Shown: piece by piece, positions 54,321 through 62,440 of the stretch
How the letters are laid out: each line of letters starts with the position of its first letter
How positions within the stretch are numbered: the first letter of the stretch is position 1
Source: Rhizobium sp. BK376
GTDB lineage: Bacteria > Pseudomonadota > Alphaproteobacteria > Rhizobiales > Rhizobiaceae
Assembly (NCBI RefSeq): GCF_004341625.1
Contig: NZ_SLZG01000010.1
Span: forward strand, 1 to 64,000
Direction of reading: 5' to 3'
DNA: 64,000 nt
Position numbers and translations under genes: made by a program
The notes under the pieces: generated by a model
What the model was told of the DNA's origin: nothing
Database searches by the model: none
Seen by the model: only the letters and a program-made list of their open reading frames with translations

Positions 54321-55105
54321 TCAAGGCCGACGAACGGCGCGAAGAGATTGCCAACTACGTGATCAAACTCGGCCAGGTGCGCATAGACGATCTCGTGGAG
54401 CACTTCGGCGTGTCGCGCATGACGATCCATCGCCATATCGACCAGCTTGCCCAGCAGGGCGTGCTGCGCAAGCTGCACGGCGCCGTCACGGTTCAGCCGT
54501 CCGGCATCTATGAAAGCACCTTCCGCTATCGCATGACGGTCGGCAGGGCGGAAAAGGATGCGCTCGCCCGCGCCGCAATGAAATTCATCGAGCCCGGACA
54601 GGTTGTCATGCTTGACGACTCGACCACCGCCAATGCCGCCGCCCCGCTGCTGCTCGACATCAAGCCGCTCACCGTCATCACCAACAGCATGTCGACCGCC
54701 GAACTCGTGGCCCACGTGGAAAACGTCGACTTCATCTGCCTCGGCGGTCAATACCATCACACCTATAACGCCTATATCGGCATCATCTGCGAGAACTCCA
54801 TTTCACGGCTTCGCGCCGATGTTCTGATCTGCTCCGCATCGGCGATCAGCGGCACCACGGCCTTTATCCAGGACCAACAGGTCGTGCGTGTAAAACAGGC
54901 GATGATGGCGTCCTGCACCAAACGACTTCTTCTTCTCGACCATGCAAAATTCGACAAGGTCGCCTTGCATGTTTTCGGCGATCTCACCGCCTTCGACGCG
55001 GTTCTGGTCACTGACGGCATCAGCGACATTGCATCAAAACAACTCCAGCAGGCCGGTGTTCGGCTGCACATCGTAAGGACAGGGCATCATGAGTCTATCG
55101 GCTGA
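54317..55105 (+). CDS. DeoR-family regulator inside the kinase operon
   Basis: A 262-aa regulator that starts at GTG 54317, overlapping the kinase stop by four bases. The winged helix RREEIANYVIKLGQVRIDDLVEHFGVSRMTIHRHIDQL (recognition helix SRMTIHRHIDQL) is followed by the sensor half with VMLDDSTTANAAAPLLL, LTVITNSM and FICLGGQYHHTYNAYIG. Its 3' end overlaps the dehydrogenase gene by 17 nt. Two DeoR proteins flanking one kinase is unusual and suggests two inducers or autocontrol. Confidence 0.88.
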   Translation: MIKADERREEIANYVIKLGQVRIDDLVEHFGVSRMTIHRHIDQLAQQGVLRKLHGAVTVQPSGIYESTFRYRMTVGRAEKDALARAAMKFIEPGQVVMLDDSTTANAAAPLLLDIKPLTVITNSMSTAELVAHVENVDFICLGGQYHHTYNAYIGIICENSISRLRADVLICSASAISGTTAFIQDQQVVRVKQAMMASCTKRLLLLDHAKFDKVALHVFGDLTAFDAVLVTDGISDIASKQLQQAGVRLHIVRTGHHESIG

Positions 55106-56801
55106 ACATACGGTAGATCAAACCGCACAACCCTCCGCCGTCGCTGACCGGGGCTCGGTCGACGTCGTCATTCTCGGCGCCGGCGTCAATGGCGCCGGGC
55201 TGTTTCGCGATCTCTGCGCGCAGGGCGTCAACTGCCTCATTGTCGACAAGGGAGATTTCGGATCCGGCACCAGCGCCGCGCCGTCGCGCCTCATCCACGG
55301 CGGTCTCAAATATCTTGAGACCGGCGAATTCGGCCTCGTCGCTCAATCGACGCTGGAGCGCAATCTGCTTTTGAAAAATGCGCCGCATTGCGTCAGCCCC
55401 TTGCCGACGGTCATCCCGATCTTTTCGTGGACGAAGGGCATATGGGCGGCCTTGCGCACGCTTCTCGGCTCCACCAGTGCTCCCCGCAGCCGCGGCGCCA
55501 TCCTGATCAAGATAGGCCTTGCCATCTACGATTATTACGGCTCGCGGCATCAGGTCATGCCGCGTCACAAGCTGGTCGGTCGCCGTAACGCCCTCAAAGA
55601 CATGCCGGCTTTGACGAAATCGATCGTTGCGGCAGGCACCTATTATGATGCACGGATCACCCATCCCGAGAGACTGGTGCTGGAGTTGGTAACCGATGGC
55701 CTGGAAGCCAACGCATCGTCTGCCGCCCATAATTATACGACGCTGGTCGCTGCCTCCGACGGCGTGCTGACATTCAAGCCGGAAAGCGGCGCCGCATTTT
55801 CGGTTCGCCCGAAACTGGTCGTGAATGCAGCCGGCCCCTGGATCGACCACGTCAATGCGGCACTCGGCGCACCATCGAAAATGATCGGTGGTACAAAGGG
55901 ATCCCACATTCTGCTCAAGCATGACGAGCTGGTTCGAAGCCTCGCCGGCCGGATGATCTATTTCGAAGCGGATGACGGTCGCATCTGTCTGGTCTACGAC
56001 TATCTCAGCCTCGCTCTTGTCGGCTCGACCGACATCCCCGCCGACAATCCCGACAGCGTTCGCTGCGATCCGCAGGAGGTCGACTATCTCATCGAAAGCG
56101 TCCGGTCACTTCTGCCAGGGATGACGTTCAACCACGATCAGATCGTCTATGCCTATAGTGGCATCAGGCCGCTTCCTGCTTCGAATGCTTCTATCCCGGG
56201 TCTCATCAGCCGCGACCATTCCGCTCCGGTGACCGAGGCTGATGCGAAGCGTCCCTTCCCCATCGTCTCCCTGATCGGCGGCAAGTGGACGACATTTCGC
56301 GGCTTTGCAGAGGAGGTTACAGATACCGTCCTTTCGCGCCTTGGCCGAAGCCGGAAGACAAGTACGCGGACGATGCCGATCGGCGGCGGCCGGAATTTCC
56401 CGACGGATCCGAAGGCGCGTGCCGACTGGCTCACCCGGAACAGCACCTTGGTCGAAACAGATCGCAACCGTCTCGACAAGCTGCTGTCGCGCTATGGAAC
56501 CAAGGCGCTGCAAATCGCGGGCCATCAAAGCCTGTGGAGCGCGGAGGACCGCCTGCCTGATTCCTCCGACTACAGCCTCTCTGAAATCGACTACATCCTG
56601 CGCAACGAATATGTCGAGCATCTCTCCGACATCGTCATGCGTCGAACGACGCTCGCCATAACCGGTTCGCTGACCGCAAGCGATCTGGAACAGATTGCGA
56701 CAATAGCGGGTCGCGCGCTTGGATGGGATTCGCCGCGGATTTCCGATGAGATCAATATGGTGGAGAGCCAACTCAGAGATCGCAACCTGATGCATCTCTG
56801 A
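55089..56801 (+). CDS. GlpD-like FAD-dependent dehydrogenase, substrate unassigned
   Basis: A 570-aa protein with a ~22-residue leader before the FAD loop VDVVILGAGVNGAGLFRDLCAQG. GTSAAPSRLIHGGLKYLETGEF near 58 is the substrate loop, VNAAGPWIDHVNAALG near 240, GTKGSHILLKH and LIGGKWTTFRGFAEE near 395 follow. The C-terminal helical domain is present. It is about 65 residues longer than EryB and clearly diverged. With the kinase it likely oxidises a phosphorylated polyol and feeds electrons to quinone. It is the last gene before a hairpin at 56809. Confidence 0.85.
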   Translation: MSLSAEHTVDQTAQPSAVADRGSVDVVILGAGVNGAGLFRDLCAQGVNCLIVDKGDFGSGTSAAPSRLIHGGLKYLETGEFGLVAQSTLERNLLLKNAPHCVSPLPTVIPIFSWTKGIWAALRTLLGSTSAPRSRGAILIKIGLAIYDYYGSRHQVMPRHKLVGRRNALKDMPALTKSIVAAGTYYDARITHPERLVLELVTDGLEANASSAAHNYTTLVAASDGVLTFKPESGAAFSVRPKLVVNAAGPWIDHVNAALGAPSKMIGGTKGSHILLKHDELVRSLAGRMIYFEADDGRICLVYDYLSLALVGSTDIPADNPDSVRCDPQEVDYLIESVRSLLPGMTFNHDQIVYAYSGIRPLPASNASIPGLISRDHSAPVTEADAKRPFPIVSLIGGKWTTFRGFAEEVTDTVLSRLGRSRKTSTRTMPIGGGRNFPTDPKARADWLTRNSTLVETDRNRLDKLLSRYGTKALQIAGHQSLWSAEDRLPDSSDYSLSEIDYILRNEYVEHLSDIVMRRTTLAITGSLTASDLEQIATIAGRALGWDSPRISDEINMVESQLRDRNLMHL

Positions 56802-56808
56802 TGATGAA

Positions 56809-56832
56809 GCGAGGGAACGTTGATTCCCTCGC
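56809..56832 (+). terminator. Hairpin ending the kinase-dehydrogenase operon
   Basis: GCGAGGGAA and TTCCCTCGC pair perfectly over nine bases with a six-base loop, eight bases after the stop. No T run follows, but the position suggests termination. Confidence 0.7.
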
Positions 56833-56865
56833 AAACCAGTGCAGTCTCTTTGCCCCGTGGCGGGC

Positions 56866-56910
56866 TTGAGGCTGATGGAGAATATGGGGGTACGATACCA
56901 TCAGCCTCAA
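56866..56910. repeat. 13-bp perfect inverted repeat with 19-nt centre
   Basis: TTGAGGCTGATGG (56866-56878) and CCATCAGCCTCAA (56898-56910) match exactly. A second hairpin lies 34 bp upstream. It could be a further terminator, a small-RNA end or mobile-element remnant. Confidence 0.6.
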
Positions 56911-57177
56911 CAGAGATGCCCCTCTGTCCCATCCCCGCAGGTCGGGTCAAGTAGGGATGGACATTGACTGTAGCATCGCTACATGAAGTGAAACTGAAAA
57001 TTCAGCCGCCGCGAGTATTTCAGCCAATCGCACCGCGGCAAGACCGTCGCAGACATGTCTGCTGACGCACCCCATTCACGAAATCAAGATCGCGACGACA
57101 AGGCACCCTCCGTGCCCGATTTCCCATGCCCGTTTCACGCCATACACAGAAAAGCAGCCCTCGGCCTGATATGCTCA

Positions 57178-57205
57178 TTGACTCATTATACCAGTTGGCT
57201 ATAGT
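57178..57205 (+). promoter_or_regulatory. Promoter of the apiose-type operon
   Basis: TTGACT (57178-57183), 16-bp spacer, TATAGT (57200-57205), 31 bp before the apnO ATG. Confidence 0.6.
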
Positions 57206-57235
57206 CGTGGAAAATCATACTCCAAGGGAGGAAAA

Positions 57236-58063
57236 ATGACTTCCATTGCACTCTTCGGCGCCGGCGGAAAAATGGGCTACCGGCTTGCCAAGAACTTGAA
57301 GGGCTCGCGCTTCGACGTGCGTCATGTCGAAGTAAGCGACGCCGGCAAGGCCCGGCTTCAAAATGATCTTGGCCTTTCCTGCATCAGCGCCGACGACGCG
57401 CTTTCAGGCGCCGATGTCGTCATCCTGGCTGTGCCGGACACGGCGATCGGCAAGGTCGCAGCGGGCATCTCCGACAAGCTCAAGGCCGGGACGATGGTGA
57501 TTGCGCTCGACGCCGCCGCTCCTTTCGCCGGTCACCTGCCGAAGCGCGACGACCTCACCTATTTCGTCACCCACCCCTGCCATCCCCCTATTTTCAATGA
57601 TGAAACGGACATGCAGGCGAAGAATGACCACTTCGGTGGCCTCTTTGCTAAGCAACACATCGTCTCGGCCCTGATGCAGGGGCCGGACAGCGCCTACGCC
57701 GTCGGCGAGGAAATCGCCAAGACGATCTGGGCGCCGGTGATGCGCTCGCATCGCGTCACGGTCGAGCAGATGGCGATGCTGGAACCGGGCCTTTCGGAGA
57801 CCGTCGCCGCCTCGCTGCTCGTCGTCATGAAACAGGCCATGGACGAATGCGTCGCTCGCGGCGTTCCGGAAGAAGCCGCACGCGACTTCCTCCTTGGCCA
57901 TATGAACGTGCTTGGCGCCGTCATCTTCGGCCAGGTCCAGGGCGTGTTCTCGGATGCCTGCAACAAGGCAATCGAGTTCGGCATCCCTGCGCTGATGCGT
58001 GACGACTGGAAGAAAGTATTCGAACCCAAGGAGATCGCTGACAGCATTCAGCGCATCACCTGA
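57236..58063 (+). CDS. apnO: D-apionate oxidoisomerase-like protein ApnO
   Basis: A 275-aa NAD-dependent protein with AGGGAGG before the ATG. SIALFGAGGKMGYRLAKNL is the dinucleotide loop; VILAVPDTAIGKVAAGI and VIALDAAAPFAGHLP follow. THPCHPPIFNDETDMQAKNDHFG near residue 118 (key HPCHPPIFND) and MALLEPG-type EQMAMLEPGLSETVAAS are distinctive of the group annotated as phosphogluconate-dehydrogenase-like. Members of that group convert D-apionate to 3-oxo-isoapionate. The apsD- and apnL-like genes downstream support this. Identification is by recall of the family, not by search. Confidence 0.8.
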   Translation: MTSIALFGAGGKMGYRLAKNLKGSRFDVRHVEVSDAGKARLQNDLGLSCISADDALSGADVVILAVPDTAIGKVAAGISDKLKAGTMVIALDAAAPFAGHLPKRDDLTYFVTHPCHPPIFNDETDMQAKNDHFGGLFAKQHIVSALMQGPDSAYAVGEEIAKTIWAPVMRSHRVTVEQMAMLEPGLSETVAASLLVVMKQAMDECVARGVPEEAARDFLLGHMNVLGAVIFGQVQGVFSDACNKAIEFGIPALMRDDWKKVFEPKEIADSIQRIT

Positions 58064-58069
58064 TTGATC

Positions 58070-58090
58070 GGGAGGGCATCACGCCCTCCC
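58070..58090 (+). terminator. Intercistronic hairpin between apnO and the binding-protein gene
   Basis: GGGAGGGC and GCCCTCCC form a perfect 8-bp stem with a five-base loop, followed by TCTCTTC. As downstream genes belong to the same pathway, it may be a partial terminator or an mRNA-stabilising structure. Confidence 0.55.
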
Positions 58091-58141
58091 TCTCTTCGGC
58101 TCCGCCGGGAACGGGGCTGATCTTTAACCCGGGAGGACCTA

Positions 58142-59083
58142 ATGAAACTACACCGTACGCTTACCGTTGCTGCGTTTGCCGGCGTTCTCGCGCTCGGGAC
58201 CGCGATGCCCGCCTTTTCCGCGGACCTGATCGCGATCATCACGCCCGCTCACGACAATCCATTCTTCAAGGCTGAAGCCGAAGGCGCTGAAGCCAAGGCC
58301 AAGGAGCTCGGTTACGACGTTCTCAGCGTCTCGCATGACGACGACGCCAACAAGCAGTCTGAACTGATCGATACCGCCATCGGCCGGGGCGCCAAGGCGA
58401 TCATCCTCGACAATGCCGGCGCCGACGCAACGGTCGCAGCCATCAAGAAGGCCAAGGACGCGGGCATCCCCTCGTTCCTGATCGACCGTGAAGTCAACAC
58501 GACAGGCGTCGCCGTTGCCCAGATCGTTTCCAACAACTACCAGGGTGCCCAGCTCGGCGCGACGGAGTTCGTCAAACTGATGGGCGAGAAGGGCAATTAT
58601 GTCGAGCTCGTCGGCAAGGAGTCGGACACCAATGCCGGCATCCGCTCGCAGGGCTATCATGACGTCATCGACGACTATCCTGATCTGAAGAGCGTTGCCA
58701 AGCAGTCCGCCAACTGGAGCCAGACGGAAGCCTATTCGAAGATGGAAACCATCCTCCAGGCAAATCCGAATATCCAGGGCGTTATTTCCGGCAACGACAC
58801 GATGGCCATGGGCGCGATCGCCGCCCTGCAGGCAGCCGGCCGCAAGGACGTGATCGTCGTCGGCTTCGACGGTTCGAACGACGTTCGCGACTCGATCAAG
58901 GCAGGCGGCATCAAGGCGACCGTGCTGCAGCCGGCCTATGCGCAGGCTCAGTTGGCCGTCACCCAGGCTGACGCCTACATCAAGACCAAGGCCGCTCCGA
59001 AGGAAGAAAAGCAGCTGATGGATTGCGTCCTGATCACGGGCGACAATGCCGGCAAGCTCGAAACCTTCGCGCTGACGAACTGA
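58142..59083 (+). CDS. Sugar ABC transporter binding protein (D-apiose uptake)
   Basis: A 313-aa periplasmic protein with a signal peptide ending near residue 22 (MPAFSA) and GGGAGG before the ATG. The ribose-type fold shows LIAIITPAHDNPFFKAEAEGAE, AIILDNAGADATVAAIKKA, FLIDREVNTTGVAVAQIVSNN and VISGNDTMAMGAIAALQAAG. It is related to EryG but differs at ligand-region residues (AHDNPFF versus DPANPYW). Apiose is inferred from the surrounding apnO, apsD and apnL genes. It is flanked by two hairpins, typical of the highly expressed gene in such operons. Confidence 0.85.
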   Translation: MKLHRTLTVAAFAGVLALGTAMPAFSADLIAIITPAHDNPFFKAEAEGAEAKAKELGYDVLSVSHDDDANKQSELIDTAIGRGAKAIILDNAGADATVAAIKKAKDAGIPSFLIDREVNTTGVAVAQIVSNNYQGAQLGATEFVKLMGEKGNYVELVGKESDTNAGIRSQGYHDVIDDYPDLKSVAKQSANWSQTEAYSKMETILQANPNIQGVISGNDTMAMGAIAALQAAGRKDVIVVGFDGSNDVRDSIKAGGIKATVLQPAYAQAQLAVTQADAYIKTKAAPKEEKQLMDCVLITGDNAGKLETFALTN

Positions 59084-59103
59084 TCACAACGGCCAGAAAC
59101 CGT

Positions 59104-59131
59104 ACGGAGAGCAAGCATGCTTGCTCTCCGT
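59104..59131. repeat. 28-nt perfect palindrome after the binding-protein gene
   Basis: The two 14-base halves are exact reverse complements with centre GCATGC, able to fold into a strong hairpin 21 bp after the stop. Such structures behind a binding-protein gene usually protect its message and lower expression of the genes behind. Confidence 0.8.
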
Positions 59132-59172
59132 TGCCCTATGGGTCAAAGCCTCAAGAATGCAGGGTGGAGTGC

Positions 59173-59829
59173 ATGGGAAAGATGAGGACGAAAGGAGCTG
59201 CGCTCCTTCTCATACTGGCAGCGGCAGCCTTGCCCGGCTGCAAGATCGTCAAGACGCCGACGGCCGAGGAAAAGGCTGCGGCTGCGGCCAAGACTGCATT
59301 CAACCCCGCCGAAAAGGTCGACGCCATCTGGCAAACGCAGGCGTTGCCTTCGATCGACAAGCGCGCCGGCGACCTCAAGGATGTACTGACTGCCATCGCG
59401 GCCAACCCCGACGATGCGGGAGCCAAATTCGGTCATCGCGACAAGCAGAGCGGCAACTCGCCCTGGACCTATATTGCGAAATTCCAGGGTAAGATCATCG
59501 CGGCAGATACACAATCGCGCGCAGCAACGATCGACGTCGATAGCGATGGGGACGGCAAGGCCGATGCGAAGGTGCAGATCGGCCCCGCACTGCGCGGCAC
59601 GGCGCTGCGTGACAGCCTGGATTTCGTCAACTTCAACGAATTCAAGAACCAGATCGAATGGGCACAATTCGGCAAGGCCTTCAACGAGAAGGTCAACGCC
59701 ACGATCCTCCAGCCGCTGCCCCGTGACGGCCTGATCGGCAAGACCGCCTCCGCAACAGGCGCGTTCCCGCTGCCCTCCTCGGGACAGCTGCCCCTGGTCA
59801 CCCCAGCGACCATCTCCATAGGACAATAG
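59173..59829 (+). CDS. DUF2291 lipoprotein of the apiose-type operon
   Basis: A 218-aa protein with a lipoprotein signal: ALLLILAAAALPGCKIVK, lipobox LPGC with Cys near residue 23. The mature part has ATIDVDSDGDGKADAKVQIGPALRGTALRDSLDFVNFNEFKNQIEW, of which GTALRDSLDF and FKNQIEWAQFGKAFN parallel the motifs of the copy at 47109. GKTASATGAFPL also parallels it. That copy is membrane-anchored, this one lipid-anchored. A start at 59182 is also possible. It sits two bases before the ATPase gene. Function unknown; a periplasmic accessory role in uptake is inferred. Confidence 0.82.
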   Translation: MGKMRTKGAALLLILAAAALPGCKIVKTPTAEEKAAAAAKTAFNPAEKVDAIWQTQALPSIDKRAGDLKDVLTAIAANPDDAGAKFGHRDKQSGNSPWTYIAKFQGKIIAADTQSRAATIDVDSDGDGKADAKVQIGPALRGTALRDSLDFVNFNEFKNQIEWAQFGKAFNEKVNATILQPLPRDGLIGKTASATGAFPLPSSGQLPLVTPATISIGQ

Positions 59830-59831
59830 CC

Positions 59832-61376
59832 ATGGCCGAGGATGTAAAAGACGCCATCATCCTGCGCCTTGAAGAGGTCTCCAAGGTCTATTCGGGCATC
59901 GTCGCCGTCAAGCGCGCCAATCTCGAATTGCGGCGCGGCGCAGTCAATGTTCTGGTCGGCGAAAACGGTGCCGGCAAATCGACCCTCATGAAGATCATCG
60001 CCGGCGTGGAACGGCCGACGCTCGGGCGCATCATCCTCGATGGCAAGCCCGTCTCCTTCGATAGCCCGGCCGATGCAACGGCGCACGGCATCGGCATGAT
60101 CTTCCAGGAGCTTAATCTCTTTTCGAATCTTACAGTCGCAGAGAACATCTTCGCGACCCGGGAGATCACGCGCGGCGTATTCGGCATCGATCACAAGGCG
60201 CAGGTCCGCAAGGCCAACGAATTCCTGATGAAGCTCGATGCAGGCATCAATGCCGAAAGCATGATAGAGGACTTGCCGATCGGCCAGCAACAACTCGTCG
60301 AGATCGCCAAGGCGATTTCGCTGAATGCACGCATCCTGATCATGGACGAACCGACCTCCGCGCTTTCGGCCGCCGAGGTCGACATCCTCTTCAAGGTCAT
60401 CGCCGAGCTCAAGGCACAGGGCGTTGCGATCGTCTATATTTCCCATCGTCTCGAAGAGTTGATGCGGATCGGCGACTACATCACCGTGTTGCGCGACGGC
60501 CAGATCACCGGCCAGGCTATGGTTCGGGATATCGATACGAAATGGATCGTCCGCTCGATGATCGGCTCCGACGCCAAGGATTTCGCCCGGGGTGAGGGCC
60601 ATGTCATCGGTAACGAAGCCTTTCGCGCCGAGGATATCAGTCTGCCGCGACGGACCGGCGGGCTTTCCGTCGATCACGTCTCGCTGTCGGTTCGCTCCGG
60701 CGAGATTCTCGGCATTTATGGCCTGATGGGCGCCGGCCGCAGCGAATTCTTCGAATGCGTCATGGGGCGGCACATGCACTCCACAGGCCGCATCTTCATC
60801 GACGGCAAGGAAGTCCGCGCTCGTGACACGACCCGCAGGATCAAGCGTGGCCTTGCACTCATCCCCGAGGATCGGCAGCGCGAAGGGCTGGTGCAGGTTC
60901 TCTCGATCGCCAGCAACCTGACCCTGGCGAGCCTCGGGCGCTTCGTCCGCTTCTTCCACATCCGGGCTGGAGAGGAGAGGAAGGCGATCGACGAGATGAT
61001 CCGCGACCTTTCGATCAAGGCGCCCAATCCCGATTTCGAGGTCACCTCCATGTCGGGCGGCAATCAGCAAAAAGTGGTTATCGGCAAGGCCTTGATGACA
61101 GGGCCTAAGGTTCTCCTGATGGATGAACCCAGCCGCGGGATCGATGTCGGCGCGAAGGCCGACGTCTTCCGCACCATGCGCCGGCTTGCCGGCCAGGGTC
61201 TCGCCATTCTGTTTTCAACCTCCGACCTCGAAGAGGTCTTGGCTCTTTCGGATCGCATTGCCGTCCTGAGCAATGGACAACTCGTCGCCATCTTCGATCG
61301 GAAGGACGCGACCGAGGATGCGATCATTGCAGCTTCGGCCAAGGGACACGGACACACAGGGAAACTCGCATCATGA
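59832..61376 (+). CDS. Sugar ABC transporter ATPase (D-apiose uptake)
   Basis: A 514-aa double ATPase of the RbsA type. First half: Walker A GENGAGKST near residue 45, LPIGQQQLVEIAKAI, Walker B ILIMDEPTSALSAAEV. Second half: degenerate GLMGAGRSEFFECVMG near 298, MSGGNQQKVVIGKAL and VLLMDEPSRGIDVGAK. Same length as EryE and clearly its paralogue. It overlaps the permease by four bases. Substrate assigned from context. Confidence 0.88.
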   Translation: MAEDVKDAIILRLEEVSKVYSGIVAVKRANLELRRGAVNVLVGENGAGKSTLMKIIAGVERPTLGRIILDGKPVSFDSPADATAHGIGMIFQELNLFSNLTVAENIFATREITRGVFGIDHKAQVRKANEFLMKLDAGINAESMIEDLPIGQQQLVEIAKAISLNARILIMDEPTSALSAAEVDILFKVIAELKAQGVAIVYISHRLEELMRIGDYITVLRDGQITGQAMVRDIDTKWIVRSMIGSDAKDFARGEGHVIGNEAFRAEDISLPRRTGGLSVDHVSLSVRSGEILGIYGLMGAGRSEFFECVMGRHMHSTGRIFIDGKEVRARDTTRRIKRGLALIPEDRQREGLVQVLSIASNLTLASLGRFVRFFHIRAGEERKAIDEMIRDLSIKAPNPDFEVTSMSGGNQQKVVIGKALMTGPKVLLMDEPSRGIDVGAKADVFRTMRRLAGQGLAILFSTSDLEEVLALSDRIAVLSNGQLVAIFDRKDATEDAIIAASAKGHGHTGKLAS

Positions 61377-62437
61377 CGGCGGATACTTCTTCCACTTTTG
61401 CAGCCAAGCGGTCGAACGGCTCCGTGCTTCTGACGCTGATGAAGCTCAGAACCTTCATCGCCCTCTTTGCCGTCATTATCTTCTTTGCGTTTGCCGCGCC
61501 GAATTTCACCTCGACGGCCAACGTTATCCTGATGTCGAAGCATGTGGCGCTGAACGCCTTCCTCGCCATGGGGATGACCTTCGTCATCATCACCGGCGGG
61601 ATCGACCTCTCGGTGGGCTCTATCGTTGGCCTCTGCGGCATGGTCGCCGGCGGCCTGATCCTGAATGGTGTAGATTTACCAATCGGTTACACCATCTACT
61701 TCAATCTCTTTGAGATCATCCTGATTACGCTTTCGGTCGGTCTGGCCATCGGATTGATCAACGGCCTGCTGATCACTAAGCTCAACGTCGCGCCCTTCAT
61801 CGCCACACTGGGCACGCTCTATATCGCCCGCGGCCTGGCACTGTTGTCTTCCGACGGGCAGACCTTCCCCAATCTGACCGGCCGGCAGGAATATGCGACA
61901 ACAGGCTTCGACATATTCGGTGCGGGACGCATCCTCGGCCTGCCGGTGTCCATCTGGATCCTGATCGTACTGGCGCTCCTGGCTGCCTATTTTTCGCGAT
62001 CGACGCCGATCGGACGGCACATCTTTGCGGTTGGCGGCAATGAACGTGCTGCCCGCATGTCGGGCATCCGCGTGGATCTGGTGAAGATCCTGGTCTACAT
62101 GTTCTCCGGGCTTTGCGCGGCCATTGTCGGCATCGTCGTCTCTTCGGAACTGATGGCAGCGCATCCGGCAACCGGGGAAAGCTTCGAGCTCAACGCGATC
62201 GCCGCAGCCGTTCTCGGCGGCACCTCCATGTCCGGCGGGCGCGGCACGATCGGCGGCACGATCATCGGCGCCTTTGTCATCGGCATTCTTTCGGACGGAC
62301 TTGTCATGATGGGCGTCTCCTCCTTCTGGCAGATGGTCATCAAGGGGCTGGTCATCATCATCGCTGTCGTCGTCGACCAGGCACAACGCCGGCTGCAGCA
62401 GCGCGTCACACTCATGCAGATGGCAAAGGCAGGCTAA
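61373..62437 (+). CDS. Sugar ABC transporter permease (D-apiose uptake)
   Basis: A 354-aa RbsC-type permease with about ten helices. GMTFVIITGGIDLSVGSIVGLCG near residue 65 and ELNAIAAAVLGGTSMSGGRGTIGGTIIGAF (key GGTSMSGGRGT) near 280 are signatures. RSTPIGRHIFAVGGNERAARMSGI marks the loop before helix 7. Lacks the long tail of EryF. Coupled to the ATPase by overlap; the dehydrogenase gene follows after three bases. Confidence 0.88.
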   Translation: MTADTSSTFAAKRSNGSVLLTLMKLRTFIALFAVIIFFAFAAPNFTSTANVILMSKHVALNAFLAMGMTFVIITGGIDLSVGSIVGLCGMVAGGLILNGVDLPIGYTIYFNLFEIILITLSVGLAIGLINGLLITKLNVAPFIATLGTLYIARGLALLSSDGQTFPNLTGRQEYATTGFDIFGAGRILGLPVSIWILIVLALLAAYFSRSTPIGRHIFAVGGNERAARMSGIRVDLVKILVYMFSGLCAAIVGIVVSSELMAAHPATGESFELNAIAAAVLGGTSMSGGRGTIGGTIIGAFVIGILSDGLVMMGVSSFWQMVIKGLVIIIAVVVDQAQRRLQQRVTLMQMAKAG

Positions 62438-62440
62438 GAC

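Larger units (their letters stand above)
56833..57235. other. Intergenic region with a long inverted repeat and the apn promoter
   Basis: No gene is supported. It contains a 13-bp inverted repeat (56866-56910), a 17-base word shared with the region before deoR-tpiB-rpiB (57083-57099), and a promoter at 57178-57205. Confidence 0.6.

Noticed and set aside
59469..61070. A 533-codon minus-strand frame opposite the apiose ATPase gene
   Set aside because: Antisense shadow of an unmistakable ABC ATPase; no ribosome site and no domain.
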